DNA of 64,000 nucleotides from Rhizobium sp. ZPR4 (GTDB lineage Bacteria; Pseudomonadota; Alphaproteobacteria; Rhizobiales; Rhizobiaceae). The stretch is taken from contig NZ_CP157967.1 in assembly GCF_040215725.1 (NCBI RefSeq), positions 1,612,001-1,676,000 on the forward strand. The letters run 5' to 3'. The position numbers and the translations under genes were made by a program. Within the stretch, counting starts at the first letter, position 1. Each line of letters opens with the position of its first letter. The notes under the pieces were generated by a model, which was not told the origin of the DNA, searched no databases, and saw nothing but the letters and a program-made list of their open reading frames with translations. This document shows positions 9,715 through 17,700 of the stretch, piece by piece.

Positions 9715-9813
9715 TGACCTGCAAATTAGGGACTTCAGCACCTTCGGAAACCAAGCATTAACCATTCTAGGGCAAAAGTGACAACTAGTTTCACGGTTTC
9801 GCCTCGCTAGGGA

Positions 9814-10371
9814 ATGTCCATGTTTTCGCGTCGATTTCTTCTTGTAAGCAGCCTTGCCGCCGCAACCATCTCCACCGGCGTCTGGACGCAATCAGCCGAC
9901 GCGGCACCCCGCGACAAGGCCTTCTTCCAGTCGATCTCAGGCACATGGAGTGGCCCCGGCGAGATCGTTGCCGGCAAGTACAAGGGCACGAAGTTCACCT
10001 GCAACCTCACGGGTAAGCCATCGGACAGCGGCAGCGCCGGCGTCAAGCTCGATGGCACCTGCCGCGTCGGCGTCTTCCAGCAGCCGATGTCGGCCGAGAT
10101 CACCCAAAGTGGCGGCTCCTACACCGGAAAGTTCCTGGATGGCGCAGCCGGCAAGGGCCTCGACGTCACATCGGGCACAGTCAACGACAACACCGTCGTC
10201 CTCGGGCTGATCCGCCAGAAGCTGAACGGCGCCATGATCGCCCGCGTTCCCGACAGCAAGTCGATGAATGTCACCATTTCGGTGAAGGTCGGCGAGCAGA
10301 TGGTGCCTGTGATCGGTGTCACGCTGAAGCGTGCCGACGTCGACCAGATGGCGGTTGGATCGATCCAGTAA
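9814..10371 (+). CDS. Small exported protein of unknown function
   Basis: 185 residues from ATG 9814; a second ATG at 9820 lies closer to a GGGA sequence and is equally possible. The N-terminus (RRFLLVSSLAAATISTGVW, then SADAA) is a signal peptide, and the two arginines are compatible with a Tat-like or ordinary Sec signal. The mature part is Gly/Ser/Thr-rich with alternating polar and hydrophobic residues (GTWSGPGEIVAGKYKGTKF), suggesting a small beta-barrel in the periplasm. I do not recognise a named family. It stands alone between the ycjF-like gene and a bidirectional terminator. Confidence 0.75.
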   Translation: MSMFSRRFLLVSSLAAATISTGVWTQSADAAPRDKAFFQSISGTWSGPGEIVAGKYKGTKFTCNLTGKPSDSGSAGVKLDGTCRVGVFQQPMSAEITQSGGSYTGKFLDGAAGKGLDVTSGTVNDNTVVLGLIRQKLNGAMIARVPDSKSMNVTISVKVGEQMVPVIGVTLKRADVDQMAVGSIQ

Positions 10372-10390
10372 GCATCGGATAGCAATTCAT

Positions 10391-10428
10391 AAAGAGAAAG
10401 GCCGGCAAAATTGCCGGCCTTTCTCTTT
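10391..10428. terminator. Strong bidirectional terminator
   Basis: An 18-bp perfect stem, AAAGAGAAAGGCCGGCAA with its complement, closes a loop of two bases. T runs occur on both strands. It ends the + strand exported-protein gene and the - strand folate operon. Confidence 0.88.
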
Positions 10429-10453
10429 ATATAATATAGTCATATGCCTCAGT

Positions 10454-10972
10454 TCAGGCCGTCCGCCACCAGTCGCAGCTTTCATCCGCGATCTCGATGC
10501 CTTCCACATCGACATCGCGCAACCACTCACTGATCGTGCGACCGTTCACGATGAGGTCGGCAGCAAAGTCGGCAAGCGGCATCAGCACGAAACCACGCTC
10601 GACCATTCGCGGATGCGGAATGGTGAGCAGCGGCTCGGCCTGCTCAATATCTCCATAGGTCAGCACGTCTATATCGATCGTCCGCGGCCCCCAGCGCTCA
10701 ATCCGCACCCGCTTCATCTGCCGCTCTATATCGAGACACACATCGAGCAGCGCTTCCGGCGCGAGGGTCGTATCGACTGCAGCACAGGAATTATAGAAGA
10801 AGGACTGGTCCGTCTTGCCCCAGGGCGGCGTGCGATAAAGCCGCGACACCGAAACCACATGACAATCGGCGCGCGCGTCCAGCGTACGCAAGGCCAGCGC
10901 CATGGCATGGACCGGGTTGTCCAGATTGCCACCCAAACCGAGCGTCGTCCGCACGGCTACACCTTCAGGCAA
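10454..10972 (-). CDS. folK: Hydroxymethyldihydropterin pyrophosphokinase
   Basis: About 172 residues. FolK transfers pyrophosphate from ATP to 6-hydroxymethyl-7,8-dihydropterin, the step before FolP. Family marks are LGLGGNLDNP at the N-terminus, SRLYRTPPWGKTDQ, and the signature RWGPRTIDIDVLTYGD followed by IPHPRMVERGFVLMPL. No ATG is available at the front. I chose TTG 10972, which gives the usual LPEGVAVRTTLGLGG beginning with AGGTGAG 11 bases upstream. TTG 10981 and GTG 10954 are alternatives. The start overlaps the end of folB, so the two are probably coupled. Confidence 0.9.
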   Translation of the reverse strand: MPEGVAVRTTLGLGGNLDNPVHAMALALRTLDARADCHVVSVSRLYRTPPWGKTDQSFFYNSCAAVDTTLAPEALLDVCLDIERQMKRVRIERWGPRTIDIDVLTYGDIEQAEPLLTIPHPRMVERGFVLMPLADFAADLIVNGRTISEWLRDVDVEGIEIADESCDWWRTA

Positions 10973-11336
10973 AATGCTCAATACTCACCTGCACATAATC
11001 GAGAACGCCCGGAACCGGGGCATTGGGCTTGCGTACCGTGATTTTGGCGCGGCGGATACTCGGAAAACGACGGCATAGCTCCTTCGCCACATCGAGCGCC
11101 AGCGCCTCGATCAGATAGCGTCGGCGCCCCGTCACGATTTCCTCGATGACGCTGAATGCGATGCCGTAATTGACGGTGTCATCGATCGAATCGCGCTCCA
11201 GTGCATCGCCAGCCTCGACATCGAGTTCAGCATCGACGAAGAAGCGCTGGCCGAGGAACTCCTCCTCATCATGCACGCCATGCCGGGCAAAGAAGGCGCA
11301 ATTCTGCAGAGTAATGGTGTATGTCACAGCGCTCAT
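10965..11336 (-). CDS. folB: Dihydroneopterin aldolase
   Basis: 123 residues. FolB cleaves 7,8-dihydroneopterin to 6-hydroxymethyldihydropterin and glycolaldehyde, the step feeding FolK. The N-terminal FFARHGVHDEEEFLGQRFFV and the VNYGIAFSVIEEIV segment are family features, with the catalytic Glu/Tyr in the usual places. ATG 11336 is chosen for its GGAGA site and typical MSAVTYTITLQNCAFF beginning. It is the middle gene of folP-folB-folK, 61 bases after folP. Confidence 0.92.
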   Translation of the reverse strand: MSAVTYTITLQNCAFFARHGVHDEEEFLGQRFFVDAELDVEAGDALERDSIDDTVNYGIAFSVIEEIVTGRRRYLIEALALDVAKELCRRFPSIRRAKITVRKPNAPVPGVLDYVQVSIEHFA

Positions 11337-11397
11337 GGCGTCTCTCCGTTTCGAACAGGCGCGATCGGGTCCGAAAACCGCTCCCTGGATTCGAGCA

Positions 11398-12267
11398 TTA
11401 TGTTTTAAGCCTCGCGCGCGTCCTGAGAATAGCATCCGCAACCGCCAGCGCGTCCCTGTTGATTGCGACATTGTGTACGCGGAATATCGCAGCACCCTGC
11501 AACCGTAGGATCGCGCTGGTTGCGGCGGTGCCGACATCCCGATCAGCTGCCTCGCGACCCGTTATAGTGCCGACGAACCGCTTGCGCGAGGTGCCGACCA
11601 ATAGAGGCAGCTCGAAGCGCAACAGAGCATTGAAACGCGCCATCAGCTCCAGATTTTCCTCGGCATTCTCCTTGGCAAAACCAAAACCTGGATCGAGCAC
11701 GATCGTGTGCCTGTCGACGCCGGCGGCGGCAGCGATCTCCAGCGAGCGATTGAGAAAGAAAAGCTGGTCATCGATCACATCAGGCAGCTTCTGCCGGTCG
11801 CGCCCCGTATGCATGATGCAGAGACCGGCGCCCGTTTGCGCCGCCACGGTGGCAATATCAGGCTCGCGCTGCAGGCCGAAAACGTCATTGACGATATGTG
11901 CGCCGGCTCCGATCGCCAGCCGCGCCGTATCGGCGCGATAGGTATCGATCGAGATCAGCGCGTCGGTCTTGCTGCGCAAGGCCTCGATCACGGGCAGCAC
12001 CCGCCCCTGCTCCTCGCTGGCATTGACAGCGGCGGCATCTGGCTTGGTCGATTCGCCGCCGATATCGATGATGGCAGCCCCATCCTCGACACAAGCCAGC
12101 GCATGGGCGACAGCTGCGTCGACGGCCTCATAGTGACCGCCATCGGAAAAGGAATCCGGCGTCACATTGACGATAGCCATGATGACGCCCTGTCCGCCGA
12201 CATCGATGCTGCGGCCATGCGCGACATGCCAGGTTTGGCTGCGAAGCTCGGTCACGAACCGTCCCAT
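11398..12267 (-). CDS. folP: Dihydropteroate synthase
   Basis: 289 residues. FolP joins hydroxymethyldihydropterin pyrophosphate to p-aminobenzoate; it is the sulfonamide target. Signature sequences are IMAIVNVTPDSFSDGG, IIDIGGESTKPDA and LDPGFGFAKENAEENLELM, with the late LLVGTSRKRFVG. It is the first gene of the folate cluster and faces away from the DUF922 gene, with a divergent promoter region of under 80 bases. The ribosome binding site before ATG 12267 is weak. Confidence 0.94.
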   Translation of the reverse strand: MGRFVTELRSQTWHVAHGRSIDVGGQGVIMAIVNVTPDSFSDGGHYEAVDAAVAHALACVEDGAAIIDIGGESTKPDAAAVNASEEQGRVLPVIEALRSKTDALISIDTYRADTARLAIGAGAHIVNDVFGLQREPDIATVAAQTGAGLCIMHTGRDRQKLPDVIDDQLFFLNRSLEIAAAAGVDRHTIVLDPGFGFAKENAEENLELMARFNALLRFELPLLVGTSRKRFVGTITGREAADRDVGTAATSAILRLQGAAIFRVHNVAINRDALAVADAILRTRARLKT

Positions 12268-12344
12268 CCTATTGAAAAGGAAAAAACCTTGCGCTTGATA
12301 TTGCGCTCACCGTGGCTATGCCGCAAGGTTCACAGAAGTTCAAC

Positions 12345-12983
12345 ATGGTAGCGACACGAATGCCGCTTGCATCCCATAAGTTCAGTCTTTCGTGTGCATT
12401 GCTGCTCGCGTTCTGCATACCCGGTGTGGCCGGTGCGGAAGTCATCGCCCGCAAATCCATTTCCTATTTCGACATCAAGGGCAGCACCGCCGACGCGCTG
12501 GATGCCGCCCTGAACCAGCGCGGACCGCTGGCGATAGGCTCCAGCAGCCATCATCCCGGTGCGACGAAGATCCGCTTCGGCGGCAATGCAACCTATAGCG
12601 AAGCAAATGGCCGCTGCTACATCTCCGGCGTCAAGGTTACGGTCGACACGGAAATCATTCTGCCGCGCTGGCGCGACCGGCGGCATGCCAGCAAGCAGCT
12701 TTCCATGATTTGGGATACCTTGGCCGCCGATATCCGGCGCCACGAGGACCGGCATGTCGAAATCGCCCGCCAGCATGCGCGGCAGATGGAAAGGCAGATC
12801 CTGTCTCTCCCATCCGCCAGCAATTGCGATGCGCTTCAGGAAAAGGCAAACGAGGTGACGTCGCGGGAAACCGAACGACACGATGCCGATCAGGCGCGCT
12901 TCGACCGCGTCGAAGCGATTAATTTCACGAGCCGGATGCAGAGGCTGCTCTACTACCGCAGCCGCCAGGGTGCCCAGCAATAG
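12345..12983 (+). CDS. DUF922 putative secreted zinc protease
   Basis: About 212 residues from ATG 12345; GTG 12312 and ATG 12360 are possible starts. A signal peptide is evident (FSLSCALLLAFCIPGVAGA, cleavage before EVI). The mature part carries RRHEDRHVEIARQHARQME, where the HExxH-like HEDRH matches the proposed zinc site of DUF922 proteins. Two cysteines, at RCYISG and SNCDAL, could form a disulfide in the periplasm. Activity is unproven for the family. It is divergent from folP. Confidence 0.72.
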   Translation: MVATRMPLASHKFSLSCALLLAFCIPGVAGAEVIARKSISYFDIKGSTADALDAALNQRGPLAIGSSSHHPGATKIRFGGNATYSEANGRCYISGVKVTVDTEIILPRWRDRRHASKQLSMIWDTLAADIRRHEDRHVEIARQHARQMERQILSLPSASNCDALQEKANEVTSRETERHDADQARFDRVEAINFTSRMQRLLYYRSRQGAQQ

Positions 12984-13194
12984 CCTTTCGAAGCACTACC
13001 ATCGGTGCAAAAGGCGATGAAGAAGCGCCAACTGTGGGAAATCAGTCACTATATCCTGTGAATCGTCTGATCTCGTCGCTCTTTGAACTTTACGAGAATC
13101 TGAAATAGGTTTTTCCTATCAATTACAGAGACAAACGCACTGGTTGATTCGAAGAAGACCGGGCGGATGTCGCAAAAGGATCGATTTTGAGTAC

Positions 13195-13364
13195 CTGCGG
13201 CGGCGGGTTTCTTCGCTCTTCGGCGCAGTCGGGGTTTGTTTTTCAAAGCATGCGCTAAGTGTTCTCCTGGCGCGTCCTGAAGCCGCAGGTGTTTCCTCCC
13301 TTGCCTGCGGTGATGCGCCCGCCTCGCCTCGCTCGCTGCACCAGCTGAGCGGGGCATCTTTTTT
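13195..13364 (+). ncRNA. Candidate trans-acting small RNA with CU-rich loop
   Basis: The 447-base gap between the DUF922 gene and the ferredoxin gene has no convincing reading frame, but the + strand folds well. A first hairpin has CTGCG/CGCAG arms (about 13195-13229). A second has CCGCAGG (13282-13288) pairing with CCTGCGG around a loop containing TTTCCTCCCTTG, extended outward by GGCGC/GCGCC. A terminator hairpin with a T tract ends it. A CCTCCC loop is complementary to Shine-Dalgarno sequences and is seen in several alphaproteobacterial sRNAs. The 5' end is a guess, and no strong sigma-70 promoter is visible. Partial likeness to 6S RNA (GTGTTC, TCCTGAAGCCG, GCCTGCGG) was noted, but the closing helix is missing. 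Confidence 0.45.
13312..13364 (+). terminator. Intrinsic terminator of the candidate sRNA
   Basis: GATGC-CCCGC with one bulged G (13312-13322) pairs with GCGGG-GCATC ending at 13358, followed by TTTTTT. It faces + strand transcription, where no protein gene precedes it for more than 300 bases. Its left arm overlaps bases used by the second sRNA hairpin. Confidence 0.7.
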
Positions 13365-13430
13365 GGGCATTTGGCTTTCAGCCGGATTATCGCAAAGGAA
13401 CGAGTGGCGGCATGCGCCTGAGGCCAGGCA

Positions 13431-13751
13431 TCAGGCCTGGCGTTCCGGCACATGAACGACAAGACCGTCCAGTGCGCTCTTCATCTTGATCTGACAGGAG
13501 AGCCGCGAGTTCGGACGAACGTCGAAGGCGAAGTCGAGCATGTCTTCTTCCATGGCTTCCGGGCCGCCGACCCTATCGGTCCAATCCTCGTCGACATAGA
13601 CATGACAGGTGGCACAGGCGCACGCGCCGCCGCATTCCGCTTCGATGCCCGGAACGGAGTTGCGCACGGCATTTTCCATTACGGTGGAGCCCTCGTCGAC
13701 ATTGAGGTCAAAGCGTGTGCCGTCGAATGCGACGATGGTCAATTTGGTCAT
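13431..13751 (-). CDS. 2Fe-2S ferredoxin (adrenodoxin/FdxB type)
   Basis: 106 residues. Cluster ligands are visible as Cys40, Cys46, Cys49 (CGGACACATC) and Cys86 (RLSCQIKM), the spacing of vertebrate/ISC-type ferredoxins. Such proteins pass electrons to Fe-S assembly, P450s or ring hydroxylases. No Isc or oxygenase gene is close by, so the partner is unknown. A gap of about 150 bases with a long inverted repeat separates it from the Hpt gene upstream. Confidence 0.92.
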   Translation of the reverse strand: MTKLTIVAFDGTRFDLNVDEGSTVMENAVRNSVPGIEAECGGACACATCHVYVDEDWTDRVGGPEAMEEDMLDFAFDVRPNSRLSCQIKMKSALDGLVVHVPERQA

Positions 13752-13827
13752 GTGGGTGAATTCCGAATTACGTGAATGAAGGACGATCGGAATTTTACTT
13801 CCAACAAATCGCTGGGGCAGTCAACAT

Positions 13828-13866
13828 TTGCGCCGCCGAAACGGTTTATCCCGTCTGGCGGCGCAA
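13828..13866. repeat. Long inverted repeat between the Hpt and ferredoxin genes
   Basis: Arms TTGCGCCGCC (13828-13837) and GGCGGCGCAA (13857-13866) with an inner ACGG/CCGT stem. It lies 34 bases after the Hpt stop. No T run follows on the minus strand, so it may be a weak terminator or an mRNA-end stabiliser. Confidence 0.55.
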
Positions 13867-13899
13867 GAACGCACATCATTGATCTTCGAGCGGATCAGC

Positions 13900-14268
13900 T
13901 CAGCGCGAAAGCTTCAAAATGAAGTTTTCGGCCTCGATGACGCTGGTTGTGACCGCTGCCATCTGGGCGGCGTCGCCGATATTGCTTTCGAGCGCTCCGG
14001 CCGCGTCCGCGACGCGGAAAGCGCCAACGGCGCTGGCAGCACCCTTCAGCTTGTGCGATGCGGCCTCCATGCGCTTCGGATCGCCGCTGCCGATCTCCTG
14101 CAGGCAGGAACGAGCCTGCCTTGCGAACATCTGCAACACCTCGACCTCAAGCGCCTTGTCGCCCATCGTCTGCTTGCCGAGATGGACGAGATCGATCGCC
14201 CGCTCCCGCGACGGAGCAGCGCCCCGCGAATTGTCCGGAGATTCAAATGCGATGTTCAAAGCTGCCAT
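13900..14268 (-). CDS. Stand-alone histidine phosphotransfer (Hpt) domain protein
   Basis: 122 residues, essentially one Hpt helical bundle. The phosphoacceptor is His72 in SHKLKGAASAVGAFRVAD, which fits the HxxKG pattern of Hpt domains. It would carry phosphate between a hybrid kinase receiver and a response regulator. It is not ChpT, which has a different, HATPase-like fold, so it is not the canonical CckA partner. The gene is divergent from the giant polar-growth gene and shares with it an intergenic region containing two CtrA boxes. Confidence 0.85.
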   Translation of the reverse strand: MAALNIAFESPDNSRGAAPSRERAIDLVHLGKQTMGDKALEVEVLQMFARQARSCLQEIGSGDPKRMEAASHKLKGAASAVGAFRVADAAGALESNIGDAAQMAAVTTSVIEAENFILKLSR

Positions 14269-14387
14269 GTGCCAATGCTCCCGTCATTTATCTATGACTG
14301 TTTTATGGACCTGCTGCATAGTTGCGGCCCGGGCATGGCCATCCAGTTAAATTTTGGCACATTCAGGGCCGAAAACTCCAGACATGG

Positions 14388-14492
14388 TTAACGTGCGTTA
14401 AACATGCTCAAAATCTTGGGTTTTCATGGCGTTGAACAGGCAAACAGGGTTAATGGCGCCTTAACGATCCACTGGCTTTAAGGTGGAATTAA
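14388..14492. promoter_or_regulatory. CtrA box cluster between the Hpt gene and the polar-growth gene
   Basis: Two exact TTAA-N7-TTAA sites lie at 14450-14464 (followed by C, as in the full consensus) and 14478-14492. A third pair, TTAA-N6-TTAA at 14388-14401, has one base less. The two exact sites are 182-224 bases from the Hpt start and 270-312 bases from the GPR/RgsE start. The rest of this 493-base gap contains the inverted repeat at 14688-14723 and nothing else I can name. Confidence 0.65.
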
Positions 14493-14687
14493 TTGTCATG
14501 ACTGGGGGAATGTGTCACTACGATACTAGTAAATTGGGTAGATGGCACATGCCTTTGCCCCGGAAGTGGATGATGGTAATGTTTTCATAACATCCGTTTG
14601 AAAAACCAGTTATCCACTCTGAAATGTAATGGGAAATCCAAGCTCGATATTGATCGAAGGCGGAGGACCCCACGGGAGGCAGGGTTC

Positions 14688-14723
14688 GTCTTTTCCGGAC
14701 ACGGCGGAATTACCGGAAAAGAC
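14688..14723. repeat. Perfect 11-bp inverted repeat in the leader of the polar-growth gene
   Basis: GTCTTTTCCGG (14688-14698) and CCGGAAAAGAC (14713-14723) are separated by 14 bases and end 38 bases before the start codon. It could form an RNA hairpin or bind a dimeric regulator. No T run follows, so it is not a standard terminator. Confidence 0.6.
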
Positions 14724-14761
14724 ACGGCAAGCCCGAGTGAGTTGTAACGAGGCGTAACCGC

Positions 14762-17700
14762 ATGGCGAACAAAAAGTACATCGAGTCGGTCGAGGACAAG
14801 GCCTTTCAGGCGTTGGACGAAGCTTTGCAGATCGATTTCAGTGACGAGAGCTTGGAGTCCCGCAGCGGCACTACGCCCGATATCCCGGAGCGAAATGTGT
14901 CTGAGCCGCCGAAACAGCCGATAAAGCAGAGCAGAGATGATGCCGCCCGCACAAATGGCGGCGCACGCAGCTCCGCCGCCCCCGCTACCCCGCCCCGCCC
15001 CGCCGAGGCGCCGAAGAATCCGAACCTTGCAGCCGCCAATGACGGCAGCCGGGCAAGCTCCGCAAGCATATTGAGGGCGCTCGACGGAGCCTCGCAGAGC
15101 CACGCGGTGCGAAACGCCACGATCTTCTCGCTGTTCTGGATCATCGGCGGCGCCGGCCTCGCCTTCATGCTTTATGGCACGCAGATCCGAAACATTCATT
15201 CGATTGCGGATCTTGCGGCCCTTCCGGGCGTCATCGCCTGCATCGTCGGTATCATCGTTCCGGTGCTGCTCTTCTATGCTTTCGGCATGATGATCTCGCG
15301 TGCGCACGACATGCGCAATGCCGCCCGCTCCATGGCGGAAGTCGCCCTGCGCCTCGTCGAGCCGGAAACCGTCGCTTCCGAGCGCATCATGACGGTCGGT
15401 CAGGCCGTGCGCCGCGAAGTTTCGGCAATGAACGAGGGCATCGAACGCACTATTGCGCGTGCCACCGAGCTCGAAACCCTCGTCCATACCGAAGTCAATG
15501 CGCTGGAGCGCAGCTACGCCGACAACGAATTGCGCGTACGCAGCCTGGTCCACGAGCTGGGCACCGAGCGTGACGCCATCGTCAATCACGCCGAGCGGAT
15601 TCGCTCGTCGATTTCAGGCGTGCACGATCAGATCAAGGAAGACCTGTCGCTGGCGACCGAAGAAATCGCTGTGCGCCTCTCCACTTCGGGCGAAGCTTTC
15701 GCATCGATGATCGATACGCGTGCCGCCGCCCTGATGGAGAAGTCGGATTCGGCTGTTCAGGCCCTCGGGACCCTGCTTTCCGCCAAGACCGACAGCCTGC
15801 TGCAGAACCTGAACGCTTCGGGCCTCTCTCTCAGCCATGAATTCGATACCCGCCTGGAATCCCTGTCGTCGACCCTTAGCGAACGCGGCAATGCGCTGCT
15901 TGGCCAGTTCGAAACGCGTGCCTCGACGCTTGATGCGAACACCGAAAAGCTGAACTCCGCCCTCAACGAGCGTGCGCGCCAGCTCAACGAGACGCTGGTT
16001 GCCCGCACCCGTGAAATCAGCGAGAGCCTGACCGGCGGCGAGCGGTCCATTACGGGCACGCTCGACAATGTTCTGTCCCGCCTCAACACCGCGCTCGACG
16101 AAAAGGGCGCAAGCTTCCGTCAGAGCCTGCAATCGACGGCCGATGACGCCATCATGGATATCGATCTGCGTTCCGGCTTCTTCGAAGAGCGCTTCCAGTC
16201 GACGATCGCACAGCTTTCGACCACGTTCGACGACCGCGTATCGGAATTCACCTCCGCCTTCGACAAGCGTGCCGGCAGCCTGGACACCAAGCTCTCGGAA
16301 AGCCTTACTCGCATCAACCAGTCGCTCGGCAGCAATTCGGATGCGCTGGAAGGTATCTTGACCTCCAGCATCGAGCGTTTGGGCTCACACCTCACCGACC
16401 AGTCTTTCGCTCTGGCGACGACGCTGGCAACCGGCCAGGAAGTGCTGGAAAGTGCGATCGGTTCCAAGGCGAACGAGATCACCTCTGCGCTGCAGAACGC
16501 GACGACAGGCATTTCTTCCGCCCTGACTTCGGGCACGAGCGAACTCAACACCACACTCGCCTCGCATGCCGGCGCCTTCACCTCGGCCGTGCAGGGCGTC
16601 ACGCGGGAAGTCTCGACCGCCCTGCAAAGCGGCACGGAAGAACTCACCTCGGCCTTCACCGGCCGGGCCAACGAGATCAACAACACGCTTTCCGCCCGCA
16701 CCAGCGAAATCACACAGGCTTTGGGTTCAGCCCATGAGCGCGTCGATGCCGTGATGGCGGCTCGCAGCAACGCCTTGTTCGGCGCACTGGCCGAAAACCA
16801 GTCTCGTTTCGAGCAGACGCTTGCCGAGCGTTCGGAAGCAATCACCAGTGCCGTCAGCGGTTCTCACGAGCATCTGACCGCCGCCCTCGACGAACGCACC
16901 TCGATGCTGGCCATTTCGCTGGCCGAAAGCCAGTTGCGCCTCGAAAACACGCTGGCGAGCCGCGCCGACGCCATCAACAACGCCATGACCGAAACCCATG
17001 GCAGGCTAGCCGACACGCTCGACGACAAGACAATGGCGCTTGCTATTGCGCTTTCCGAAAGCCAATCCCGCCTGGAAGACACGGTTTCCGGCCATGCTGA
17101 GCATGTTGCGGGCACGCTGGATGCCAAGACCAAGGAACTTGCGCGCGCGCTCGCCGACGGTCAGGCTCGTCTCGAAAGCACCGTCTCCGGCCATGCCGAA
17201 AGCGTCACCAATGCTCTCGACGACAGGACGATGGCGCTCGCTATCGCGCTTTCCGAGAGCCAGGCACGGCTGGAGGAAACCGTTGCCGGTCACGCCGACC
17301 GCGTCGCTGACACGTTCGAAGGCAAGACCAGTGCCCTCGCCGCCGCTCTGACCTCCGGCCAATCTCGTCTTGAAGAAACCCTCGCCAACCGCGCGGAAGC
17401 GATCATCAAGGCGTTTGCAGGCAACCATAATGCTTTGGCCGAAGCGCTGGACGACAGAACGATGGCACTCGCCATCGCGCTCAGTGAAAGCCAATCCCGC
17501 CTGGAAAGCACCATCGCCGGGCACGCGGAAAGCGTTGCAAGCACGTTGGATGACAAGACGATGGCATTGGCCATTGCTCTCTCCGAAAGCCAGCTTCGCC
17601 TTGAAAACGCCGTTTCCGGCCATGCGGAAAGCGTCGGCGCCACGCTGGACGACAAGACGATGGCGCTCGCCATCGCGTTGTCGGAAGCCCAGACCCGTCT

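Noticed and set aside
13195..13364. 6S RNA, tmRNA or RNase P RNA
   Set aside because: Some 6S-like words are present, but I could not pair the ends. RNase P core sequences and the tmRNA tag or T-arm are absent.
13049..13462. Minus-strand 137-codon frame across the candidate sRNA
   Set aside because: Arg/Lys-rich, overlaps the end of the ferredoxin gene and the sRNA hairpins, with no site for translation.
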